The position numbers were made by a program, and so were the translations under genes. Shown here one piece after another: positions 16,991-24,284 of a stretch of 33,598 nucleotides of DNA (the first letter of the stretch is position 1; each line of letters begins with the position of its first letter). The stretch is from Gemmatimonadales bacterium UBA7889 (lineage in GTDB: Bacteria > Gemmatimonadota > Gemmatimonadetes > Longimicrobiales > Gaopeijiaceae): NCBI GenBank assembly GCA_002501085.1, contig DLRL01000005.1, positions 1-33,598 on the forward strand. Direction: 5' to 3'. The notes under the pieces were generated by a model that had not been told where the DNA came from, did not search any database, and saw nothing but the letters and a program-made list of their open reading frames with translations.

Positions 16991-18277
16991 ATGACAGAAC
17001 CAAGACAACGAACTATCAGGAAAGACGTGAGTTTAGCTGGAACGGGTATTCACTCTGGAGAATCTGCCACAATCACGCTTCGTCCTGGTAACGTAAGTAC
17101 AGGCATTCTTTTCCGTCGACTAGACCTAGATAGTTGTCCAGAGATTCCAGCAACACTCAGCCATGTTGTAGGAACTGAGCTGGGGACTTCTCTGGCTAAT
17201 GGGGATGCCCAGGTAAATACTGTTGAGCATGTGATGGCCGCCCTAGCTGCAGCTCAAGTTGACAACGCGATTATTGATCTTGATGGTCAGGAGGTCCCAA
17301 TTCGGGACGGATCGTTCCAAGACTATGTTCACGCGTTAAGAGATGTCGGGCTTAAGTCGCAAGAGGCAAAACCGAGAGTTGTTCGCGTTAAGACGAGAGT
17401 CACGACCACAGGTGGAGGTGGCCAGTCATATTCGGCGGTCATGAACAGGGGACTTACGGTTGTGGCATCAATCGACTTCGATCATTCTGCGATTGGCCGG
17501 CAGTCCGGAGAATTCAACATCGATGTAGAGAGTTTTGAGACTGAACTTGCTTCTGCGCGCACATTTGGCTTCAAGAAGGACGAGGAAAAATTACACAATC
17601 GAGGGTTGGCATTGGGAGCTTCACTCGACAACACTGTGGTTCTGGACCAGGATGGTGTAATGGGTGTGGAGCTCCGATTCCCAAATGAGTTCTTGCGGCA
17701 CAAGGTCGGGGATCTAATTGGGGATCTGGCACTCTTAGGTGCACGGATAGAAGCACGCATTGTGGCTGAACGTCCGAGTCACGCTGGCAATATTGAACTC
17801 GCAAAAGCGCTTCAGGCTCATGTGAGGGACACCAACAGGGAGGCTATCGTCGATACAGCCAAGATCATGCAGTACCTACCGCACAGATATCCGATGCTTC
17901 TGGTAGACAGGATTACGGAATACGAGGCAGGCAAGCGCATAGTTGGAATCAAGAATGTCACGATCAATGAGCCGTTCTTTCAAGGCCATTATCCTGGACA
18001 TCCAGTCATGCCAGGTGTTCTCATCATCGAGGCGATGGCACAGGTCGGGGGGCTGCTACTCATGGAAGAGGTTGAGAAACATGAGGACAAAGTGGTCTAC
18101 TTTATGTCTCTTGATCGGGTGAAGTGGAGGAAACCAGTGACTCCGGGTGATACAATCGTTTTTGAGTTAGAGCTTCTGCAGTTCCGAAGACAGGTTTGTA
18201 AACTGAAGGGTCAAGGCTTTGTCGAAGGCACGCTCGTCGCTGAAGCGGAAATGATGGCAACGATTGTCGATAGATGA
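16991..18277 (+). CDS. lpxC/fabZ: Bifunctional LpxC deacetylase / FabZ dehydratase fusion
   Basis: This is one 428-residue protein with two enzymes. Residues 1 to about 285 are LpxC, the zinc deacetylase that commits UDP-acyl-GlcNAc to lipid A. Its zinc ligands are present as H80 (TVEHVMAAL), H237 and D241 (HKVGD), and the catalytic H264 in RPSHAGN; all fall within one residue of the E. coli positions. Residues from about 290 are FabZ, the 3-hydroxyacyl-ACP dehydratase of fatty acid synthesis, with LPHRYPMLLVD and the active-site GHYPGHPVMPGVLIIEAMAQ. The join is in one continuous frame with no stop. The fusion is known in Bacteroidetes and some other phyla. It puts two enzymes that compete for the hydroxyacyl pool on one chain. 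The stop overlaps lpxA by ATGA. Confidence 0.96.
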   Translation: MTEPRQRTIRKDVSLAGTGIHSGESATITLRPGNVSTGILFRRLDLDSCPEIPATLSHVVGTELGTSLANGDAQVNTVEHVMAALAAAQVDNAIIDLDGQEVPIRDGSFQDYVHALRDVGLKSQEAKPRVVRVKTRVTTTGGGGQSYSAVMNRGLTVVASIDFDHSAIGRQSGEFNIDVESFETELASARTFGFKKDEEKLHNRGLALGASLDNTVVLDQDGVMGVELRFPNEFLRHKVGDLIGDLALLGARIEARIVAERPSHAGNIELAKALQAHVRDTNREAIVDTAKIMQYLPHRYPMLLVDRITEYEAGKRIVGIKNVTINEPFFQGHYPGHPVMPGVLIIEAMAQVGGLLLMEEVEKHEDKVVYFMSLDRVKWRKPVTPGDTIVFELELLQFRRQVCKLKGQGFVEGTLVAEAEMMATIVDR

Positions 18278-19077
18278 GTGGACCGGTTATTGGGGCGAGG
18301 GGAGATACCTGCATCCATCCTACGGCGATAGTCGATTCTCAGGCGGAGCTCGATGCCGGTGTTGTGGTTGGCCCCTGGGCTATCATTGGTCCCAGGGTTC
18401 AAGTCGGAGGGGGGACTAATATTGGCCCACGAGTGCTAATCGAGCGGGATACCCTGGTTGGAGAAGATTGTCTCATAGCAAATGGAGCAGTTCTTGGGAC
18501 GGACCCTCAAGACTTAAAGTACAAGGGTGAAGAATCATTACTCGAGGTTGGCGACCGCACTGTTATTCGAGAGTTTGCAACTCTTAATCGAGGCACTCGA
18601 GCTTCAGGCAGAACCGGGATAGGTAGTGATTGCCTGATCATGGCGTATACTCATGTGGCTCATGACTGTGAGTTGGGAAACCATGTGATCTTAGCGAACG
18701 CGGTAAACATGGCGGGCCATGTTACCATCCAGGATTGGGTTATTGTGGGAGGGATGACACCGATTCACCAATTTGTACGGATTGGGGCTCATGCGTTTGT
18801 GGGAGGCGGATCTAGAATCACTAAGGATATACCACCTTACTGCCGTGCGGCGGGGAGCCCTCCAAAGCTTTATGGGTTAAACTCAGTGGGTCTCGAAAGA
18901 CGAGGATTTTCACTGGATGTAAGACGGGCGCTAAAGCAAGCTTACCGGGAAATATTTCACTCAGACAAAACCATCTCTGAAGCAGTTCAAAAAGCCGCAC
19001 TAGAGCCGGATCAGGTTCCAGAAGTTGGCCACTTGATCAAGTTCATCCAGGACAGTGAACGGGGAGTCACGACGTAG
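18274..19077 (+). CDS. lpxA: Acyl-ACP--UDP-N-acetylglucosamine O-acyltransferase
   Basis: LpxA performs the first step of lipid A synthesis, moving a hydroxyacyl chain from ACP to UDP-GlcNAc. The 267-residue protein is a left-handed beta-helix of hexapeptide repeats (about 14-195) with a C-terminal helical domain (KLYGLNSVGLERRGFS onward). The catalytic His lies in YTHVAHDC, about residue 130, and AGHVTIQDWVIVGG is also typical. The start ATG 18274 overlaps the LpxC-FabZ stop by four bases (ATGA). Acyl-chain length preference cannot be read reliably here. A 44-residue membrane microprotein gene follows within three bases of its stop. Confidence 0.96.
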   Translation: MSGPVIGARGDTCIHPTAIVDSQAELDAGVVVGPWAIIGPRVQVGGGTNIGPRVLIERDTLVGEDCLIANGAVLGTDPQDLKYKGEESLLEVGDRTVIREFATLNRGTRASGRTGIGSDCLIMAYTHVAHDCELGNHVILANAVNMAGHVTIQDWVIVGGMTPIHQFVRIGAHAFVGGGSRITKDIPPYCRAAGSPPKLYGLNSVGLERRGFSLDVRRALKQAYREIFHSDKTISEAVQKAALEPDQVPEVGHLIKFIQDSERGVTT

Positions 19078-19079
19078 GG

Positions 19080-19214
19080 ATGTCTTTGATCCGCATGCGC
19101 CTTAGGCGCAAGAAGAATTGGATTGATAGTCGGAAGGGGATGCATCCCGCGAGACTAATTGCGCTCCTAATCCTTACTGCAACGGTGATTTGGTATCTCG
19201 GCTGGCGGTTCTAG
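19080..19214 (+). CDS. 44-residue single-pass membrane microprotein between lpxA and lpxB
   Basis: I do not recognise this protein. It begins two bases after the lpxA stop at ATG 19080 and ends with TAG at 19212-19214. The N-terminal half is very basic (RMRLRRKKNW, then DSRKG), followed by one clear hydrophobic helix (LIALLILTATVIWYLGW) and a terminal Arg-Phe. The positive-inside rule predicts a cytoplasmic N-terminus with the tail at the periplasmic face. GGGGAG at 19061-19066 could serve as a ribosome-binding site, but at a long 13-base spacing. The position inside the lipid A block and the coding-like layout support a real gene; the short length leaves some doubt. A role near the lipid A enzymes is inference only. 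Confidence 0.6.
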   Translation: MSLIRMRLRRKKNWIDSRKGMHPARLIALLILTATVIWYLGWRF

Positions 19215-19266
19215 TTAACTGTGGCCGACCATAGCCCCAACCAGTTCTAGGAAGGCGGTAGCTAGC

Positions 19267-20382
19267 GTGACCGAAGTCCTTGTGGTCGCAGGGGATCCGT
19301 CCGGGGATCGATATGCCGCAGATGTTGTAAAAGCACTTAAGTGTAAGCTTCCTAGTGCACGGTTTGTTGGATTAGGCGGACCCCAGATGCAAGCTGCGGG
19401 AGTTCGTACTCTCGCGGGGCTGGAAGAACTTGCAGTTATGGGATTTGGAGAGGTCGTTAAGAGGTTAGAGTTTTTTCGTGAACTTGAGCGGCGAATTCAT
19501 GGATTACTCTTAGATGCAGATCTAGTCGTATTAGTAGATTTTCCGGGGTTCAACATGCGGATTGCTAGAATAGCGTCAGCGTTCGGGCGACCTGTCCTCT
19601 ATTATATCCCACCAAAAATTTGGGCATCTAGAGCTAGCCGAGCAGAAAAATTAGCTAAGGTCACTGATCACATTGCAGTTATTTTTCCATTCGAAGTAGA
19701 TGCCCTGGCTGATGTGGGTGCCGACGTTACTTTCGTCGGAAATCCACTGCTGGATCGTCCTGATATCGTTTCAAGCAGAAATGACTTCCATACACGCTTT
19801 GATCTGGACCCTGATCATCCGATCCTCGCAATTCTCCCAGGTTCACGAGAACAGGAGATCAAACAACACCTTCAGTTGTTTGTGGATGTAGCTGAAATGG
19901 TGACCGCAAGTTGCCCTCATGTGCAGCCTGTTATCTCAAAAGCGGAATGGCTGAACGACACCTTGTTTGAGGATTTGTGCATCCCGGTGGTCGAAGACAC
20001 CAGGGGACTTCTCCGACACGCTAGAGCAGGGCTAGTGAAATCCGGTACCGCGACCCTTGAAGCAGCTTTAGAAGGGATGCCTTTTGTCGTTGCCTATAAA
20101 ACATCCTCATTTTCTTGGGCGATTGTGAAGAGAATGCTTCGAGTGAAATACATCTCACTCGTTAATCTCATAGTGGGAGACTCCATTGTTCCGGAATTCA
20201 TTCAAGGGAATGCGCGTCCCCAGAAGATTGCCAAACATCTCATCCCTCTTCTGGATAATACGAGTTCTGAGTACAGGAGACAGATTTCTGAACTGCCAAG
20301 AGTGACTTCTCTTCTTGGGTCAGCAGGCTCAGCGGAACGCGTAGCTAATCTCGCCGTTTCTCTTCTCGGGCCGAAGAAATGA
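19267..20382 (+). CDS. lpxB: Lipid-A-disaccharide synthase
   Basis: LpxB is a family GT19 glycosyltransferase that joins lipid X and UDP-diacylglucosamine into the lipid A disaccharide at the inner membrane. The 371-residue protein shows the family opening VLVVAGDPSGDRYAADVV, FVGLGGPQMQAAG, VDFPGFNMR, YYIPPKIWASRASRAEK, and the C-terminal sugar-nucleotide region with SGTATLEAAL. The start GTG 19267 is preceded by AGGAAGG about 11 bases upstream. The stop overlaps the downstream acyltransferase by ATGA. Length is close to the usual 380. Confidence 0.96.
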   Translation: MTEVLVVAGDPSGDRYAADVVKALKCKLPSARFVGLGGPQMQAAGVRTLAGLEELAVMGFGEVVKRLEFFRELERRIHGLLLDADLVVLVDFPGFNMRIARIASAFGRPVLYYIPPKIWASRASRAEKLAKVTDHIAVIFPFEVDALADVGADVTFVGNPLLDRPDIVSSRNDFHTRFDLDPDHPILAILPGSREQEIKQHLQLFVDVAEMVTASCPHVQPVISKAEWLNDTLFEDLCIPVVEDTRGLLRHARAGLVKSGTATLEAALEGMPFVVAYKTSSFSWAIVKRMLRVKYISLVNLIVGDSIVPEFIQGNARPQKIAKHLIPLLDNTSSEYRRQISELPRVTSLLGSAGSAERVANLAVSLLGPKK

Positions 20383-21077
20383 GCCGGTTAAAGTTTGGAC
20401 TTGCCGGTTTGGTGGGAGCCGGCCTAGTTCGTTTTCTGCTTACGTTCACCCGACTGGAGAGGATTGGAGCTGAGAACTATCAACAATTCCGGAATTCAGG
20501 TACTCCGATCTTATTCGTTTTTTGGCACGGAGGACTTCTGCCACTCATACATTATCATCGGCAGGAAGGAATCGTTGTGCTTACGAGCGAGCATAGGGAT
20601 GGAGAGTACGTCACTCAGATAATTCGACACCATGGATTTCATGCAGTTCGAGGATCGTTCACACGCGGAGGGACAAAGGGTCTGAGGGGTTTGGTCCGGG
20701 CTGCACAGTCCGGGCAGGATATTGCACTAACTCCTGATGGCCCGAGGGGTCCGACAGGTGTTTTTAAGGCAGGATCACTGCTGGTTGCCCAGATCGGACA
20801 CCTACCCGTAGTGCCGATTTCTGTGACCGCTTCATCTGGGTGGCACTTGAGGAGTTGGGACAAATTCCTTATCCCGAGGCCATCCTCAACTGTGCGACTC
20901 CGGTATCACTCTCCTCGATTCGTAGGGAAGAATGCTACCCGAGATGAGCTGGAACTCATAGCTGCAGACATTGAGGAAGAATTGAATGCCGCCACAACAG
21001 CGTTAAGCAATCAAATCCTCGGATCTTCATCCCAGACCCTAGTTCACCACAGGCACCAAGATGTGAAGCGCATATGA
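20379..21077 (+). CDS. DUF374 (LPLAT superfamily) acyltransferase, LpxJ-like
   Basis: DUF374 proteins are membrane-associated acyltransferases of the LPLAT superfamily. In epsilon-proteobacteria a DUF374 member, LpxJ, is a late acyltransferase of lipid A that replaces LpxL. The 232-residue protein has the DUF374 signatures ILFVFWHGGLLPLIHYHR (about 44-61), LTSEHRDGEYV, RGSFTRGGTKGLRGLV, and the ALTPDGPRGP motif around residue 115. A hydrophobic N-terminal stretch may anchor it in the membrane. It lies between lpxB and lpxK with four-base ATGA overlaps at both ends, a strong sign that it works in lipid A synthesis. Transfer of a secondary acyl chain is the likely reaction, but substrate and position are inferred. 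Confidence 0.88.
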   Translation: MSRLKFGLAGLVGAGLVRFLLTFTRLERIGAENYQQFRNSGTPILFVFWHGGLLPLIHYHRQEGIVVLTSEHRDGEYVTQIIRHHGFHAVRGSFTRGGTKGLRGLVRAAQSGQDIALTPDGPRGPTGVFKAGSLLVAQIGHLPVVPISVTASSGWHLRSWDKFLIPRPSSTVRLRYHSPRFVGKNATRDELELIAADIEEELNAATTALSNQILGSSSQTLVHHRHQDVKRI

Positions 21078-22087
21078 TTTTTCATGATGCGAAACTCTTG
21101 CATCGTTGGCGGGCCGGGGAAGGTGGTATGCTTAGTGGCGCACTGATGGTGCTCGGCTATCCGATAACGTCTATCTACAGCGTTTTGATGGCTATCCGGA
21201 ACTCCCACTATGACCGCGTCGGTGGTCAGAAGGTTCCGGGAGTGAAGGTGGTTTCAGTTGGTAATCTTGCAATAGGGGGGACCGGTAAAACCCCAATCTC
21301 GGCTTGGGTTGCCCGAGCGCTGGAAGCTAGGGATCTAAGGTCGGCAATCGTGAGTCGGGGTTACGGAAAAGACGAACTCATTCTACACAAGAAATGGAAT
21401 CCTGGTACGCCTATAGTGGCCGACCCAGACCGTTTAGAAGCAGCGAGACTTGCTGGTCTAGATGGTGCCGATGTTGTGGTTTTGGACGACGGATTCCAGC
21501 ATCGGAGGATCGCTCGAGACTTTGACATCGTCCTATTGTCTGCTGAAGATACTTTTCCTGGCTACTTACTCCCTAGTGGACCATATCGAGAGCCAATCCG
21601 GTCACTAAAGCGGGCTGATGCAGTTTTAGTGACGCGTCGAACAGCTTCTCGTCAAGTTGCTGAGCGGGTCATAGCTCAGGCGGAGGCAATCGCTCCTGGG
21701 GCCCTAACCGCGATCATTCATTTGGCCCCGGATGCGTGGCAAGACCTTAGAGGGTCCCCGGTCACTCCTCCGGATCGCAATGTCCTCGCCATCGCTGCGG
21801 TAGCTCGACCGATAGAGTTCAGCCAGAGTATCAGTAACATGGTAAAGGGATCCGTGGAGTTAATGTCTTTCCCGGATCATCACGATTACCAAGTAGACGA
21901 CATAGCGAAAATTCGCCGTGTTGCTTGCGAGCGGACTATAGCCGTGACTGAAAAAGACGCGGTTAAGTTGGCTCAGTATAATGATATGCTTGGAGAAGTG
22001 CGGGTATTGGTAGAGCGAGTACAATGGGAGTCTGGTCGACAAGAAATCGAGCGTGAATTAGACAGGTTGGTAGGTACAACTGCATGA
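21074..22087 (+). CDS. lpxK: Tetraacyldisaccharide 4'-kinase
   Basis: LpxK phosphorylates the 4' position of the lipid A disaccharide at the inner-membrane surface. The 337-residue protein has the atypical P-loop GNLAIGGTGKTP (63-74), VSRGYGKD shortly after, VVVLDDGFQHRRIARD (the DDGFQH motif), and SFPDHHDY in the C-terminal half. The N-terminal segment around LSGALMVLGYPITSIYSVLMAIRN fits the family's membrane-binding helix. Length matches the usual 320-340. The start overlaps the upstream acyltransferase and the stop overlaps rlmH, both by ATGA. Confidence 0.95.
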   Translation: MIFHDAKLLHRWRAGEGGMLSGALMVLGYPITSIYSVLMAIRNSHYDRVGGQKVPGVKVVSVGNLAIGGTGKTPISAWVARALEARDLRSAIVSRGYGKDELILHKKWNPGTPIVADPDRLEAARLAGLDGADVVVLDDGFQHRRIARDFDIVLLSAEDTFPGYLLPSGPYREPIRSLKRADAVLVTRRTASRQVAERVIAQAEAIAPGALTAIIHLAPDAWQDLRGSPVTPPDRNVLAIAAVARPIEFSQSISNMVKGSVELMSFPDHHDYQVDDIAKIRRVACERTIAVTEKDAVKLAQYNDMLGEVRVLVERVQWESGRQEIERELDRLVGTTA

Positions 22088-22554
22088 AAGTTCAAATTCT
22101 GGCAGTGGGGAAGGTCAAGGGTTCGGTCGCACAGAGTGTCGCTGAGTACGAGGAACGTGCCGCGCGTTACTGGAAACTAGGTATTGAGGAAGTCTCTTCT
22201 GGTGCTCGGGGCACGTCAGCTAATCCACAGCTAGTATTGAAGACAGAATCGACAAGGCTTCTTGCCCGAATCCCAAAAGAACTGGAGGTCGTAGCTTTAA
22301 CTCGGTCAGGTATGGCCATGAATTCGAGAGAACTCGCGAAGTACTTGGAACGCCGAGCTTTGACGGCCTCGGCAGGTGTGGCTTTTATAATTGGTGGCGC
22401 CTATGGCCTTGGGGAAGGAGTTCTAGCTCGAGCCCAGAAAAGACTATCGTTATCACCCATGACCTTGCCACATCAGATTGCTCGGCTCGTCTTGACCGAG
22501 CAACTCTACCGCGCAGGGACAATTCTGCGTGGTGAACCATATCACAAAGGATAG
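22084..22554 (+). CDS. rlmH: 23S rRNA (pseudouridine1915-N3)-methyltransferase RlmH
   Basis: RlmH is a small SPOUT-class methyltransferase that methylates pseudouridine 1915 in helix 69 of 23S rRNA on assembled ribosomes. The 156-residue protein shows the diagnostic opening MKVQILAVGKVKG and the C-terminal knot region FIIGGAYGLGEGVLARA, LSLSPMTLPHQIARLVL, EQLYRA and the ending GEPYHKG. Length is the family norm (155-160). It overlaps the lpxK stop by ATGA, so it is read from the lipid A transcript although its function is ribosomal. bshC starts 57 bases later. Confidence 0.97.
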   Translation: MKVQILAVGKVKGSVAQSVAEYEERAARYWKLGIEEVSSGARGTSANPQLVLKTESTRLLARIPKELEVVALTRSGMAMNSRELAKYLERRALTASAGVAFIIGGAYGLGEGVLARAQKRLSLSPMTLPHQIARLVLTEQLYRAGTILRGEPYHKG

Positions 22555-22611
22555 CAGAACCATGCCCATATCGTTCTTAGCATCACTTCACTAGCGAATA
22601 ACCGCAAAGAA

Positions 22612-24195
22612 ATGGAATTCATTGTCGGATATCCGAAGGGGCCACCCCTCGTCAGGGACTACTTAGCTGGGAAAGAGCAGGTCGCTGAGTTTTTCGGGAA
22701 GAGTTTCTCCTCCTTGGAAGACTTCCGCTCGAAAGCATCGGAAGTGGATGGCCGTTTTGGGCGCGCCGAACGTGAACTGGCAGCCCAGGCTGTGCTGGTA
22801 CCTCCTGGAGCGGATGAGACTCGGCTCGAAGCTTTTGTGGAAGAGGGTGGTTACATGGTGACTACCGGCCAACAACCAGGGTTACTGGGAGGCCCTCTTT
22901 ATAACATCTATAAAGCGTTGACGGCAGCGCGACTTGCTGGTGTACTAGAAGAGAGGCTTGGAAAGCCGGTGATCCCATTATTTTGGGTGGCATCTGAGGA
23001 TCATGATTGGGATGAAGCCAACCATACTGAAATTATTGGCGCTGATAACAAGCTTCATCGGATTGAGCTCGAAAAGTCATGCCCTGAGGCTAATCCGGCA
23101 ATCCACAGGATTCAAGTTGGCCCAGCTGCACAATATCAAATTGATAAATTTATACAACTCCTTCCAGAAAATGAGTTTAGCCCAGGTTATATCAAGTTAA
23201 TTCTAGGCTCCCTTAGGCCTGACAAAACCCTGGCAGATGGCTTTCATCTCCTTCTCCAGGAGCTGTTAGGACGTTTCGGTATTTTCTTCACTGACGCTGC
23301 ACACCCCAAGGTAAAAGCCCATTCGAGCCAGATGTTGCTCGAGGAATTAGGGCGATCTGAGGAATTGGAGGCAATTCTAAGAAGGACTAGCGAGAGACTC
23401 TCCTCGGCAGGCTATGCACAGCAGGTGCCGGTACTAGAGGGTGGCGTGAATCTCTTCTTGGAAGGATCAACCGGACGCGAACGGTTATACCGGGAGGGCG
23501 ATGGATTTAGACTTCGCACATCAGGTGTGCATGTGACACTTAGGGATGTGAGGGAGCACCAAGCAGAAGATCATCTCGTTCTTAGCCCTAATGTACTCTC
23601 ACGCCCCGTAGTAGAGAGTAGCGTGTTCCCCACGCTGTCCTACGTCGGAGGACCGGGAGAGATAGCCTACTTCGCTCAACTCGGTGACTATTTCCGGGCT
23701 CATGGACTTGAGATGCCCATCGTTTACCCCCGATGTAGTGTCACCTTGGTGGAGAGAAAGATACGTAAGATACTGGACAAATTTGAACTGTCACTGGAGT
23801 TCCTTCAGAGACCTTTCCACGAAGTTGCGAGTGAAGTCGCGCGCGAAGGTGTACCGCAGGAAGTAGGACAGGCTATACAGGGTTTTCGGGAGTCAGTCGC
23901 CAAGTGTGCAGAGGAACTAGGGCAAGCGGTTAATTCAATCGACCCTACGCTTAATGCTGGTGCAACTCAGGTGCGTAGTCAGGCTTTTTCAGCACTAGAG
24001 GAACTAGAGCGCAAAATCCTCCAGGCTATCAAACGTGAGAACCAGATCGAGTTGAACCAACTAGAGAAAGCACAATTGCATCTTTATCCTGATGGCAAGC
24101 CTGCGGAGCGAGTTCAGAACCCTTTCTATTTTCTCACTAGATACGGTGGCGCATTTCTTGAAGAGTTATATAACAGCTTCGAGGTGAGCATATGA
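22612..24195 (+). CDS. bshC: Putative cysteine ligase BshC (bacillithiol biosynthesis)
   Basis: BshC is thought to add cysteine to glucosaminyl-malate in the last step of bacillithiol synthesis, giving the cell its low-molecular-weight thiol. The 527-residue protein matches the family across its length: YMVTTGQQPGLLGGPLYNIY (about 83-102), PLFWVASEDHDWDEANH (about 123-139), LSPNVLSRPVVESSVFPTL, YVGGPGEIAYFAQL, and a coiled-coil segment followed by RVQNPFYFLTRYGGAFLEEL at the end. Length is typical (about 540). The partner genes bshA and bshB are not in this window. It follows rlmH after 57 bases with only a weak AAAG ribosome-binding candidate. Confidence 0.93.
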   Translation: MEFIVGYPKGPPLVRDYLAGKEQVAEFFGKSFSSLEDFRSKASEVDGRFGRAERELAAQAVLVPPGADETRLEAFVEEGGYMVTTGQQPGLLGGPLYNIYKALTAARLAGVLEERLGKPVIPLFWVASEDHDWDEANHTEIIGADNKLHRIELEKSCPEANPAIHRIQVGPAAQYQIDKFIQLLPENEFSPGYIKLILGSLRPDKTLADGFHLLLQELLGRFGIFFTDAAHPKVKAHSSQMLLEELGRSEELEAILRRTSERLSSAGYAQQVPVLEGGVNLFLEGSTGRERLYREGDGFRLRTSGVHVTLRDVREHQAEDHLVLSPNVLSRPVVESSVFPTLSYVGGPGEIAYFAQLGDYFRAHGLEMPIVYPRCSVTLVERKIRKILDKFELSLEFLQRPFHEVASEVAREGVPQEVGQAIQGFRESVAKCAEELGQAVNSIDPTLNAGATQVRSQAFSALEELERKILQAIKRENQIELNQLEKAQLHLYPDGKPAERVQNPFYFLTRYGGAFLEELYNSFEVSI

Positions 24196-24284
24196 GGATT
24201 TGCACAATTATGTCTTGTTATATGGTCTGTATTTCAATGCCTAATCTCAACGTATGTCCAAGCACCTAATCACAACCCAGAGGA

